Positions 42,235 to 52,952 of a stretch of DNA of 64,000 bases are shown here, one piece after another; the first letter of the stretch is position 1, and each line of letters starts with the position of its first letter. Made by a program: the position numbers and the translations under genes. The notes under the pieces are model-generated. The model saw only the letters and a program-made list of their open reading frames with translations. It was not told the DNA's origin and did not search any database. The stretch comes from Selaginella moellendorffii. Its lineage: Eukaryota; Streptophyta; Lycopodiopsida; Selaginellales; Selaginellaceae. Location: positions 566,736-630,735 of the forward strand of contig NW_003314321.1 of assembly GCF_000143415.4 (NCBI RefSeq), written 5' to 3'.

Positions 42235-44727
42235 TCGGTCATAAAGTCTGGCTCGCTGGGCTTGTAAAGTAAACGAGCCGTGGCTCTGCTTGATCTCAAC
42301 CGCTGGACACCCCGCATTGCGTTGACAGCAAACTTAGAGGCGAACAAGGCTGCTCCGAAGCTGATGGAAGTAGAAGTTTTAAGCGGTGCCCCTCCGTCGT
42401 CTATGAGACTGGCTAGTAACTCGAGTTGCCGCTTTTGGTCTTGTTTCTTAACGTGACGTCTCCAGGCAGCTTGAATGTACTGAGCTGCCCAGGTACGCCA
42501 CTGCTGCGAGTAGTAGCGTATCGTATGCTGGAGCTGTTTGCTGTGCATCCTTCGGAACTGACCGGCCACAAATCTCAAGTCCTCGGCTTTGAAAGAGAAA
42601 CCTTCCACCTCTTTCAACGCTTTAACCGTCCGAGTCGAGGTCGGAAGGTTTTTCGGCTTTGGGAGCAAAGCCCAGGACAAGAGTTCTTCGCCACAGAAAT
42701 CTCCCGGCCCCAGAATGCTCACGTTCAAAAAACCTGTGCGCCCTCCATCTGTAGTTACACTTTCCAAGTTTCCTCGGATAATAAACAGCATCTCGTTGAC
42801 AGGATCACCTTCCCGAGTAATAAACGTTCCTTCCGTGTGAAGAGCAGAGGTAAGTCTCTCACACATAGCATCTAAAAGTCGTTCGTCCATCTGACTAAAC
42901 AATGGGACCTGTAAACATCATGACTTAGCTCGAGATGAAAGTAGATAGCCAAGCAACTTACCCTGCGAACTAGATTCAGGCAAAGATGCCGCTTGATATC
43001 TCTTTTCAGGTCAACTGGTAAGCTTTGGACGAGCGCTTCTTCGTCAACTCCCCTTGTTGCCACCCATTTCTGCTGGTCATATCTCCGTACTCGATCACGT
43101 AGCTCAGGCGGCAATTGCCGGTGGCTCATCCACTGCTCTGTGTCACGACGTTTAAGCCTCATTTGTTCCAACCTCACTGTAACAGATTGCAAGTACGTCT
43201 GCATAAACACAAAAGAAGCTAAAAGAATGACGCTTTGAGAAAGACAGGGCAACCGACCTGCATGTTTCCAATGAGCAGAGCGAACAGAACTAATCCCAGG
43301 ATCGCGATAACAATAGCAAACAGAATCTCCCAAACAAACGTACTTGTTTCCAGATTTTGACCCAGCGCACTACAGAGCGCACGTTCATTGTGAGTCCAAG
43401 AATATAAAAAGACGCGCTCATACCTCAGGTTACGCAATCCCCACCACAGACAGTAGAAATATTTCTTGAAGAACGCGGTGTTTGTTGTGATTCCGTTCTT
43501 GAGAGCTTCATTATAAATGCCAAAGTTGAAGCTGTCCTGATCGGCGGAGCATCGTTGACTTATATCGGTCGAGTTAGCCCATTGCCTCCGCTGCCCGGAT
43601 AAACCATTTGTCCGACTTTGACAGTCCAGAAAGCGCTTGCACAAGTGTATACCAAAAGTGGTATCACGCCGACATTCTCTACGCCAGCAAGTGTCCTGGC
43701 GTTCCACCGCTAGCAAGTACCACGTAGCGCCAAGTACCTGCAATAAAGAACAACGGTTTCCTTAAAGTTGGATGGATGTAGACGGCACGACACAGACTTA
43801 CATGACTTGCGAGCATGAAAAGTATAAGATTGTATGCCGCTCCAGCCCACGGAGTCTCCAGCACCATTCCAGTGCTCTTGACCATCTTCATTGTTAACGG
43901 ATAGATCCTGAGCAGCCGCGGGAGGTACTGGAAAAAGACCACGAATCTCAAGGCGGTCTTAGTGCTTGCTGCCGGTGTGCTCTTCAGAACTGGTATCAAA
44001 ATCCAGATTATGAACTAGAACAAAAGTTTGGATTAGCCTTGCCGGAAAAAAAAAAAAGAAAAAAAAAAGAAATAGAGAGAGAGACAATAAAGACGGCAGA
44101 CCTGTGGAAGAGGCAAGACAGCAACCAAGTCAAGCCAGAAGTTCCTGGTGAGATACTTCATGGCAATTTGCTTCGTATCCACGACGAGCTCTCCTTTCCC
44201 AAAAACTTGCGAAGAGGGAGCGATGAAACCCATCCGGAACTCCAAAACCATGTGTAGAATGTAGAACAAGTCGGTGAGTGTTCGCAGCAGTGTCACGGCG
44301 ATGGCGAGATCGGTCTCGATTCTCACGCAAATGCTATTGCTCACCACCGGAAGGTAGAAGAAGAGTGGATCCACAAACACGGCGATCCAGCAGGAGACGA
44401 CGAAGAATTTGTTCCACTGATGCACGAAATTGCTGCGTGGATCCAGGACCTTGGAATTCGGCAGCCTGTCATCCAGCTTAAAATCCGATGCCTCCATCAC
44501 TTTGTCGAGATCCCACACCGCCGCGCCTGGAATCCCCTGGCTGTCCCACTTGTGCCTAAGAGCAGCATCATCCATGGGCTTGTAGTGCCCATTCTCGGCC
44601 GGGCGCACCGAATTCGAGACATCCGAGCTAAGATCGCTCGGGAACCTGACGGGCGAGAGGAGAATCGAGGGAAAAAATAAGCTTGAGATTCCAAGAATGT
44701 TCCCTACCTGACGAACGATCGCCCCAT
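42222..44727 (-). CDS. CNGC: Cyclic-nucleotide-gated ion channel, 708 aa (7 exons)
   Basis: Exons 44727-44708, 44645-44102, 44014-43802, 43737-43424, 43369-43258, 43198-42962, 42908-42222; total 2127 nt. The tiny 20-nt first exon gives MGRSFVR, then FPSDLSSDV. Features: cytosolic N-terminus, six membrane segments (S1 about 86-108), pore helix WWGLRNLSALGQN around 355-369 with the plant GQN filter, and a C-linker. The cyclic-nucleotide-binding domain has the phosphate-binding cassette GDFCGEELLSWAL at 549-561, and a calmodulin-binding IQ motif IQAAWRRH at 625-632. Plant CNGCs are plasma-membrane Ca2+/cation channels in immunity, growth and heat signalling. The 54-bp intron at 43370-43423 is a multiple of three without a stop. 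Confidence 0.95.
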
Positions 44728-44941
44728 TTCTGATCGCCGATCAACAATGACGCGAATCCCCCGCCGAGAGGGCGCATCAAATCCTTGACCCCAGCGTCGC
44801 GATGAACCCTAAAGACCGTCCTGTTCACGATAATCAAAACACACGATGCCGGCACTTTTGTCCCAGTCCTTTCTATCCTTTAGGTAACTTGGGTAAATCC
44901 GACAACTATCCAAGTTAAAAAAATAATTGATAGCTGATCGA

Positions 44942-46656
44942 TCACTCGGGAATTTTCTCTAGAGCTCCATTCTCGCCCTCTAGATCTTTCGCCGGAGGGG
45001 GAAGAGGATCGCCATCCTCTTTCACTCCTCCATCGCCACCATCGCCACCATCGCCATCGCCATCTTCTTCTTCATCGCCATCGCCATCGCCATCGCCATC
45101 GCCCTCCTCCTCGTCGTCTCCTTCATCGTCTTCCTCATCCTCATCCTCGTTCTCCTCCTCTTCCTCCTCGTCGGAGTTTGCCCGGTACTCACTGTCCGCA
45201 ACCTCGCGGGTGGCTTGCTCCTCGGCCCGCCGGAACCAGTCGGCGATGGCCTCCTTGTAAATCTTGGCCTTCTTCGCCTCTGGAACCTCCTCCTCCGCCT
45301 TCTCGATGTTCCCCTTCCTCTCCGACCAGGGAGGGATCGTCACCACCACAGCGCTCGAGTGAAACCACGAAACGTCCACTTGCTCGGTCCGGTAGCGTCC
45401 ACACTCCTTCCCAGTGATCCACGCAAAATTCCTCAAGCACCACTTCAAGTTGGCGTCCGTCTTGACACCGTCGCGACCTCTCGGGAGCTCCTCGGCTGCG
45501 GTGGTATCCCTGTCCAGATCGTCAAAGCCTTCCCGGAACTCTCCCAAGAATCCTGGAGCTTTCTCGCCGACGATCTTCCCCAAGTAGAGCAGTGCCGGGT
45601 TCTCGCTCTCGCTGTTCTTGTAGACTGGCTTGAGCTCCACTTCCAGCCCCGCTGCCTTTGCTGCCGCGAACAGCATGGCATCGGCCCCCTTGAGCAGCCA
45701 AGTCTTGTCATCCCTGAGACCATCGACCCTGAGCTCGTCGCTAACTTCGTACTGCTGCTGGCAAGCAAAACCCAGGACACCACCATCGGGGTAGAAGTTC
45801 GCGTTGTTGGTGGCTTCGATCCAGAGCTCGTAGAGCGGCAGGGTGTGAGCGTCAACCAGAGTGTCGTTCACTCCTACCACTCTCTTTCTCTTGTTACTGT
45901 CCACCAGTCTGAAAAGCTTGTAAGTCAGTGTGATCTGGTAGCCCGAAGTTACCTCGGTGATCAAGTGGTCGCAACCGGCAATGAAAGCTACCCAGTGGAT
46001 TGACTCGGTGGTGTCCCAGGTCGAGAAAGTATTGAGCTTGCTTCCGGACTTTCTCACCATGACCTCTCCGCCCGTGAAAGAGAATGGAAGTCCGACGATC
46101 AAGTAGCCAAAGACGTCGCCCTCTTCGTTTGGGAGCATCGAGTCATTGAGCTCTCGCTCGCCGCCGGTGACGATCACTGTGAGCTTGTGGAGCTGCGCGC
46201 GGAGGATGGCGCCGGGGCCGAGGAGCTTGGTGATCTCGTCCATGATGAAGAACTTGCCCAGATCGAAGTTTGTGGCGAAAGAATGGGGGTCGAGCTCGTG
46301 AACAAGGTGTCCTGGGAGTTTTTCTAGAGCTAGAATGGAAGAAAAGAGGATTTCTAACTACCTTCTTGGAGATTTGCGGTCTCGTCCAGGAGCTCCTCGA
46401 TGCCGGTATCATCGTAAGGCTCCACGGGAAGGTGGAGATGGCCGTGAGAATCGTTCTCCTGGACGATAGATCGATCGATGAGAAATGTATTTTGGTAGAC
46501 CGATCGATCGATCGATCGATCGATATATTTTCGTACCTTCGTGTACCAGATCCCAATCCCTTCCTGTGGCAGCGGCAATGATCCGCCGCAGCAAAATCTC
46601 CCTTCGCTCTTCTTGATGGCGGAGTTGATGCCGCGGATGATGCTCGTCTCGTCCAT
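44942..46656 (-). CDS. 2-oxoglutarate/Fe(II)-oxygenase-like protein with acidic tail, 528 aa (3 exons)
   Basis: Exons 46656-46537, 46458-46362 and 46311-44942; introns 78 and 50 bp; total 1587 nt. The middle carries the prolyl-4-hydroxylase-like fold: DVFGYLIVGLPFSFTGGEVM at about 139-157, then HWVAFIAGCDHLITEVTSGY at about 178-197 and ITLTYKL. The distal metal His (H188) is present. The first His of the HxD motif appears to be Leu (ELNDS near 126-130), and the 2OG-binding Arg after TSG is Gln (Q198), so activity is doubtful. The last ~85 residues are an Asp/Glu/Gly run. The acidic tail suggests a nuclear or chromatin-binding role, an inference only. It is divergent from the methyltransferase gene, with starts 66 bp apart. 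Intron 1 contains a CGAT repeat. Confidence 0.75.
46498..46524. repeat. (CGAT)n microsatellite
   Basis: About six tandem CGAT units inside intron 1 of the oxygenase-like gene, with further short CGAT runs nearby. Confidence 0.9.
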
Positions 46657-46722
46657 CTGGCCTAAAACCCTAGAACATAAACCCTAAGGTGGAAAAAAAA
46701 TCAAAATAAAGGCTGGAGCAAA
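46657..46722. promoter_or_regulatory. 66-bp bidirectional promoter with two telo-boxes
   Basis: It contains AAACCCTAG (46665-46673) and AAACCCTAA (46679-46687) between the divergent oxygenase-like and methyltransferase start codons. Confidence 0.7.
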
Positions 46723-47505
46723 ATGGCGCTTATTTTTGGCCATGGCCGCCTCGCGATCGCTCCTCCTCCTCCTCCTCTCTCTCCACGCGCGGAGAATCTC
46801 GATCGAGCCGGCCAGACCCGGCGCACGGTTCTCACCGATCGTAATCGCACCAAGCTCAACATCGCTCCAGATCGCGATTTCTACGCATTCCCCAGGCTCG
46901 TCACGCACGTCGACGATGGATTCATCCGGGAGCTCACGGATGTCTACCGGCAGCGCATTCCAGCGGGATCCGAGGTCCTGGATCTCATGAGCTCCTGGGT
47001 GAGCCATCTCCCCCCGGAATTCTCCTACAAGAGAGTCGTCGGCCATGGCCTCAATGCCCAGGAGCTCCTCAAGAACAAGCGCCTGGACGATTTCTTCGTC
47101 AAGGACCTCAATCGCGATCCATCCTTGAGCGGAATCGCGGCCGAGAGCTTCGATGCCGTGGTGTGTGCCGTGAGCGTGCAGTACCTGGAGCAGCCGGAGA
47201 AGATTTTCGCGGAGATTCTTAGGGTTCTTCGCCCCGGGGGAGTGTGCATCGTGAGCTTCAGCAATAGGATGTTCTACGACAAGGCAATCGCGGCGTGGAG
47301 GAATGGGAGCGATTACTCGAGGATCCAGCTCGTGGTCCAGTACTTCCAGGCCGTGGCTGGATTCACGCAGCCGGAGATCATCAAGAGGATTCCCGGAATG
47401 GTGGACGATTCGACTCTCATCTCTCGCCTCCTCAATTTCTGGCGAGCGCCAGGGAAAGATCCATTCTACGCTGTGATCTCCTACAGGAACATCAAGCCGG
47501 TGTGA
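46723..47505 (+). CDS. SAM-dependent methyltransferase (type 11 family), 260 aa
   Basis: Single exon. Rossmann-fold motifs: motif I as EVLDLMSSWVSHLP at about 84-97, an acidic/post-I region near GLNAQELLKN, SFDAVVCAVSVQYL at 142-155, and LRVLRPGGVCIVSFSNRMFY at 166-185. The family is conserved in plants and cyanobacteria; the substrate is unknown. The proline-rich, positively charged first 50 residues could be an organelle transit peptide. Motif I lacks the usual GxGxG glycines (DLMSSW), as in many members of this subgroup. An alternative reading frame in the first 250 bases (46736-46990) is a shadow. Confidence 0.88.
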   Translation: MALIFGHGRLAIAPPPPPLSPRAENLDRAGQTRRTVLTDRNRTKLNIAPDRDFYAFPRLVTHVDDGFIRELTDVYRQRIPAGSEVLDLMSSWVSHLPPEFSYKRVVGHGLNAQELLKNKRLDDFFVKDLNRDPSLSGIAAESFDAVVCAVSVQYLEQPEKIFAEILRVLRPGGVCIVSFSNRMFYDKAIAAWRNGSDYSRIQLVVQYFQAVAGFTQPEIIKRIPGMVDDSTLISRLLNFWRAPGKDPFYAVISYRNIKPV

Positions 47506-47862
47506 TCCTGGATTCGCAATGCTCCTTCGCGATCGATCGATCAACCGGAGTTTCGCATAAGATTTTTGCAAAAAAAAAATTACCATTAAAAATTTTACAA
47601 AACTTCAGGGGTCGGAATATGACTTATACTTCGAGACACACAGACGGGTCATCAGACGCATACTCTACGACCCAAGAAGTACATGTGTACAAAACGCGAC
47701 ACTATTTAAAGAGATGAGCTTCATTTGCGCTTGGGCATGTGGGATAATTGTGCTTTGCCCTAGACCTAAGCAGGGCAAAGTCATCAAAATATGGAATATG
47801 TTGATTTTTAAATTGTCAGTTTTTAAAATTGATTGCGTCAAGAAGCTCCCATCCAGCTGTCA
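47506..47862. other. Intergenic, one small hairpin
   Basis: A small inverted repeat (CTTTGCCCT...AGGGCAAAG, near 47753-47780) is the only structure seen. It ends where a PPR pseudogene begins. Confidence 0.4.
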
Positions 47863-48560
47863 AAAATGGAAGGGCTGAAATATGTTCTATCGGAGAGCAG
47901 CCTGGATTTTCCCGAGTACGTGAGATTGCTCAAGAAATGTGGCCAGGAGAGGGCTTTGGCCCATGGCAATCTCGTCAGGGATCACGCCAACGACGAGCAC
48001 GACACCAATATGATCATCCAAATGTATGGGAGAGGGGGAGATGCAAGAGGCCCGAGGATGCCCACGAGGTCTTTGATCGAATCAAGCATCGCAAAGCCTT
48101 CTCCTGGAGCAACCTCGTCGAGTGCTACGTCCAGAATGCTATGTACCAAGGAGGCACCGGAGATTTACAAGGAGATGGTAAGAGAAGAGATCTCCATCGA
48201 CACTTACACACTTTCCAGCATCTCCTCTAGGCACCCGCACTTCACGAAGAGATGGATCAAAGAAGGGGTGGTGGCCACCACCACGTCCTTCTGAAATCCA
48301 AGCTCCCCGGCTTTTCACCCCTTCTTCGTCCAAGAGCTTGCATGCCGCCAGGGCATGCAAGCTTTCGGTCCATGGCAGCAATGCGAGACACACTGGAAGA
48401 TGCGATCACAGGGGCTCGTAGTAATCCTTGGAGCTTGCTCAGTCCGGATCCTTTGCGATAACGGCCACAAGTCATGACAGTCCGAGCATGGCGTCCAAGA
48501 TCATAGACTGGCATATTATTGCCCGAGATGGAACTCGGTTTCATCACTTTGATATAGAAT
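47863..48560 (+). pseudogene. Rearranged remnant of the DYW-PPR gene
   Basis: The 5' part matches the intact gene at 3200-5862 (SLDFPEYVRLLKKCGQERAL, then HEVFDRIKHRKAFSW). Nearly all repeats are then deleted. Near 48515 a piece of the DYW domain returns (IIARDGTRFHHFD). Between them, pieces in antisense orientation occur (near 48225-48320 and 48470-48495), so inversions as well as deletions are present. The final DYW triplet is missing. Confidence 0.8.
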
Positions 48561-49200
48561 TTGCTCTACTGTCTCTCTTTCTTCTGGGATTTTAAGTTTC
48601 AGTGATCGAAGATCAAATAGAGATCTCGTCAACCAAAGGGGGAACTCTGCAACATCGGACGTTGGAAAAACCATTGTACGGCAAGACACAAAGAGAAGCA
48701 GTGTAAGACCTTTGATGGTGGTCAAAACTATCCAGAGTGTTCTTGCACCGGTCTTGCAAGATTGAAAAGAGGTGCCTGTTTTGATCTTATTGCTTCTCCA
48801 AACCTTGGACATCCAGCCAGCGAATTTGTTGATAAGTTTCCTGTAAAATTTCACTTCTGGAGTGTATTGGCTGAAAGCTATACCATTGTAGTGGTCTCCA
48901 AAGTAATTTCCAGAGACGAGAGGAGCAACACCGTTTTGCTCGATCCCTCTGTGACGAACGCGGGAGTCTGGTCCTTCTGCGGCATGACCATGAACGTGAT
49001 AACTTACATGCTGGCTAATGTCGAAGCGATAGTGGACATTTTGAGGCTGGCCGGGGTTTTCAACGTACATGCCGGGGAAACTCCGGTCAATGGAGCTTTA
49101 GAAGCAAGCTCGAGGGAATGGAGCTTAAAAATCTCTCTGGCAGCTCTCTCGGAGCTAATTACAGTTTTCTAAAATTTCTTCTTCTATCAAGAAATTAGTC
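48561..49200. other. Unidentified stretch, possible gene relic
   Basis: Open frames on both strands (minus 48516-49070, plus 48762-49172) have protein-like but unfamiliar sequence. One minus-strand frame near 48840 contains NFTGNLSTNSLAGC, faintly like a leucine-rich repeat. I make no family call. Confidence 0.3.
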
Positions 49201-49317
49201 ATGCCATCATTATGGTTCTTTTTTTTTTTTTTCCTTTTAAATGGTGATGAGCAAGAAACAGCAGTGACTATGAGAGCTATATTTTATTCATCAAAGCTGT
49301 GCGAGTTAGGGTTTGCG

Positions 49318-49521
49318 ATGGAGAGGATGAGCCCAAGCATTAGGGAGGCGCTCAAATTAGCAGAGGAGCGAACTCGTGAGGCACTGAAGAGCTACGAGGA
49401 GCAGTCCCGGGCTGTCAAGGCTGCCCGGTCAAGGAAAGAATCGGCCGACAAGAAGAAAGGATTGGAGGCGCCCAACCCGGAGTCCGAGGTATCAGAAAAA
49501 GCTCCGCAAGAACTCCTTTGA
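49318..49521 (+). CDS. Small charged protein, 67 aa
   Basis: Starts MERMSPSIREALKLAEERTR and continues as a Lys/Glu/Arg-rich, probably helical peptide ending SEKAPQELL. The ATG at 49318 is preceded by a telo-box-like GTTAGGGTTTGCG. An in-frame upstream start at 49201 would add a poly-Phe segment from a T-tract, which looks like untranslated leader. Frame composition supports coding, but I recognise no family. A near-identical leader (GCGAGTTAGGGTTTGCG) occurs at 51849. Confidence 0.5.
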   Translation: MERMSPSIREALKLAEERTREALKSYEEQSRAVKAARSRKESADKKKGLEAPNPESEVSEKAPQELL

Positions 49522-49699
49522 CAAGCCGGACAGGCGTCTCTGTGTCAAGGAGAGATGACTGTGTAAAATGATCTTGGGTAGTTTCCAATAGGATGTTTAG
49601 CGATCGCTGAAGGATTGCAGGTAGTGATCACCTCCTCCTCCATTAGCGATTCCCGCGTCGGTAAGGGCAGGGATATACAGGGACCGGATTTTTTTTCTT

Positions 49700-50045
49700 G
49701 TGAAAGATCTTGCTCGCATCATATGCCCAGCATGGGCAGCTGGACGGAATCGAGAAAAGCACCATCAGCCTTGATCGGAGCATTCTACAAGGTGGCGTCC
49801 TGAGTCGAGGATCACCATTTGCGCACGAATTGGAGCACTCGCTTGATCTCGGCACGGATGCGAACTTGAGTTGCCTGCTCGTCGACATCAGCAGCTTGGA
49901 AGATGCTTGTGAGATGCTTCCGCATGAGGATGGCGCTGGACTTCGACACACGGTGGCGTTGCTAAGCGTCCTGGAAGTGAAAGAGAGCTCCTCCACGAGA
50001 GAGGCTGGCAAACGGACGTCTTGGTCGGACCGTGGTGCTGGTCTT
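49700..50045 (+). pseudogene. Short PLS-PPR fragment
   Basis: Matches part of the block PPR with deletions: LASYAQHGQLDGIEKS, HELEHSLDLGTDANLSCLLV, SLEDACEMLP and, at the end, REAGKRTSW. Frames change at least once. Confidence 0.7.
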
Positions 50046-50089
50046 TGATTTATTTAGCGAGGTGTACAGGTCCGCACGCTAATGCTAAA

Positions 50090-51672
50090 TGAAAATGGTC
50101 AAAGGAATATCAAACTTACCAAATCAGTGGCATCCGGAAACAAGTGTAAAACTTGCGAGTAGTAATCCTGATCGATTAGATTGTTACGTCTCATGTTCAA
50201 GAGTCTTTCTCCAAGACGTACTTTCGTTATACGAGGAATGTCATCCTCTACAAACGGTGTATAAACACAAATAAAACATTAGAAATAAAATTCAAACCTG
50301 TCATCTAGGTGCACGATGTTAGAGGAGCCCGTCTTGAAAGGTAATATATGAAGCAACTTTCGATGTAAAGTGAATCGAGCCAGGGTGCTGCATCATATAC
50401 ATCACTCACGAAATCCGTGTAGATTTGCGCTGAAAAGAACGAGTAATCCAGATTCAAGCAGTACTCGCCATCGTGAGATAGTGTTCGGAAGAAGAACTTC
50501 GTGAAATCGTAGAAATTGACGTGAGCGTCAGTGGGAAGAGTGATACCGAGGCTGAAGAGTCCTGTACTATGCCGGAATATCACAGTGAAGAAAATAGCCA
50601 CCTGAAAGTCCACAGGTAAGAAGCCATGCATGACCTTTCCGAAATATCCACCTCACAGTCTACAGGTAAGAAGCCATTTCGCATTTCTCTAAAAAAACGT
50701 TTAAAAGATGCCGTTAAAGCCTGCAACATAGAGAATTATTTTAGTTCACGTAGAGAACCAATTTTGATAAAGACTTACTTCTCTCCATCCTCGATCATCA
50801 GCAGCAAGCACAATGAAAAGGGGGGCATAATCCCATGCCGGATCTGGAGCAGCATTTAGTAATACGATCCAGATGACTTCCAGCTAAGAACATTTACAAA
50901 TGTTTGATAAGTAAAAATGATTGAGCTCATATCTTCACAGCCATTGAGAGACTGAGGCCTAGAACTCGTCCACTGGCAGCGAGAGTCTCAGCACCTACAT
51001 CGGTGTGTGCTGCTATGAAGAAATCATTGATCCTCCTCTGCCTCCTTTCGGTTGCCTCGTCCTGCCTCTGGCGCACGCGTTGGAAGAAAAGCGTGGCCAC
51101 GACTGCCAAAATGGAGACAGCAATAAACAACACCATCGCTATACTGAGGGAGTTTGTCTCCAGTGTATGCCCTCCATGGCCAGATGGTGGCTTTTGAGCC
51201 AGAGAAGGGCTGAAGAGAGGTCCCAAGAGTGCAAGAGTAGCAATAGACCCAAAGATCTCCTGAATATTCCAGAGAACTTGTCATTATTACTTAAAAAGGG
51301 TTGATTACTTTAGTTTGAGTTGAAGGAGGCGTTGCAACTCGTGGCTGGTAAAACAAAATTGAATCCAAGAAAGGTCTGAAGAGTGCAGGAATGGCAGCTG
51401 AGCTGAAGAGCTCCTGAAAATTCACCAAGAACCGGGTCTGAGCCTCGATTAACCAGTCCGAGCCTGTTAACTTGCCTTGAGCTAGATCGTGGCGTGTCGA
51501 CGGCGGCAATGCGCCAGGATTCATCTGGAATAGGCACGAAATATGTCACTGACGATGAATCATGGCCTGGAAAACCTTGGATCGATGCATTGGCGCTGTC
51601 GCTGCCGATTGGAGCTACACTTGGTGTCGTCCTCTGAAATTTGCCCCGAAATATCATCCAGCGATTGATCAA
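50090..51672 (-). CDS. Uncharacterised multi-exon gene, predicted membrane protein (approximate limits)
   Basis: Several minus-strand exons with GT-AG borders. A first exon from about 51650 or 51672 is Ser/Pro-rich (SVAPIGSDSANASIQGF). Next is an exon with ELFSSAAIPALFRPFLDS. The following exon (about 51272-50930) has a matching start EIFGSIATLALLGPLFSPSL, then a transmembrane helix SIAMVLFIAVSILAVVATLF and a basic stretch (FQRVRQRQDEATERRQRR). Then come LEVIWIVLLNAAPDPAWDYA near 50880, ALTASFKRFFREMRNGFLP near 50720-50670, a segment with TDAHVNFYDFTKFF near 50530, and an exon near 50250-50125 (RITKVRLGERLLNMRRNNLI). Exon order and ends are not settled. It may be lineage-specific. The PPR relic just beyond its 3' end could have truncated it. 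Confidence 0.5.
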
Positions 51673-51879
51673 AGCTGCGATTTACAGGTCGATCGCGGCG
51701 CGTCGATGAAAGCCAGGAGCTTCCAAGGTAGAACCCTAAAGCTATAAGGAACCCCGAAGTTTAAAATCTTTGGGCGGGCAAGTGATGAGCTGGGCAGACA
51801 CGTAAGCAAAACGAGGCTGTCGCCGTGGATTATATTATCAAAGCTCTGCGAGTTAGGGTTTGCGGTGTGAGGTAAAGGA

Positions 51880-52936
51880 AATAGAAATGTCTGCCTCGGC
51901 TGTTTCTAGGGCTGTCTTGTGGACGACGCGATCCAGCAGCAGCATACTGGCGAAGGCGATCCTCGCTATCTTCATCACCTCCAGCAGGCCAAGAGCGTCT
52001 TTGATCGAATGCCCAAGTGGAACACTATCTCTTGGAACTCAATGCTGGCGGGGCTGGGATCCAACGGGGAGGTCGCAGGACGTTTGAACTGCGAGCCGGA
52101 GGAGAGCTCCGAGATGATCGCGGCCTACGCTCGCCACGGGAGCTTCTCTCGAGCTCTGAGCCTGATCAAGCGGATGGACTTGGAAGGCTAGCCTCCAAAC
52201 CGAGTTACGTGGATCACCATCCTCGACTGGTGATCCCCGCCATGGAAGGCTGCTTCACGAAGAACTGGAGCTCTCGCTTGATCTCTGCTCGGACGCAGAC
52301 TTGAGCCATCAACATGTATGGGAAATGCCACAGCTTGGAAGACGCTTGCGAGTCCTTCGAGAAGAGCACTGGTGGTCGGCATAGCTGGACAATCGACGTC
52401 CACGACACGAGGCTCTTCTCCGGCAAGGCATCGAAGACGAGCTTCGACCTTCTAGAACCATCTTGTGGAAGCTCTCAATCGGTCTCCGGATTTTTTGAGC
52501 CCCGGCCAGTGTGTCGAGCGCGGCGGAGATCTTCTCGCAGTACCGAGCCTGGGAGCGGAGTTTGGTGCTCTGCACGACCATGGTGGCGGGCTTTGCTCGA
52601 AACGGACATGGCCGACGAGCTCACGAGCTGTTTGAGTTGACTGAGAGTCAAGGACTAGAACTGGACGTTGTCAGCTTCACCACCATTCTTGCTGCGTGTA
52701 GCGCTGCCGGGCTGCTCCACGATGGTCACGGGTACTTTGTTTCCATGAGAGGGGACTATGCTCTCGCTGCCACCATGGATCACTACGTTTGCGTGATCGA
52801 TCTGCTGGCAAGGGGCCTAGCTTTGCTGACAACCATTCCTTTTGAGCCTGATGGAGTCTCGTGGGTGACTGTGTTGAGCAGCTGCAAAACTCATGGCGAT
52901 TTTGATGTAGCTGCTGGAGCTGGATTGGAATCATAA
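51880..52936 (+). pseudogene. PLS-PPR pseudogene, block C, with internal inversion
   Basis: Parallel to 22640-23665 and 32688-33976. It retains AKSVFDRMPKWNTISWNSML, ALSLIKRMDLEG, INMYGKCHSLEDACESFEKS and, at the end, the best-preserved E-like region (HYVCVIDLLARGLALLTTIP, SWVTVLSSCKTHGD). Between about 52377 and 52485 the sequence matches the PPR only in antisense, so that segment is inverted. Stops occur before this (near 52190). It ends 16 bp before the convergent AUG6 relic. Confidence 0.85.
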
Positions 52937-52952
52937 AAGGCCCAGAGTGAAA

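Noticed and set aside
46736-46990. Alternative 84-codon frame starting with a hydrophobic, signal-like stretch
   Set aside because: It overlaps the methyltransferase coding exon in another frame and ends early; the motif-bearing frame starts at 46723.
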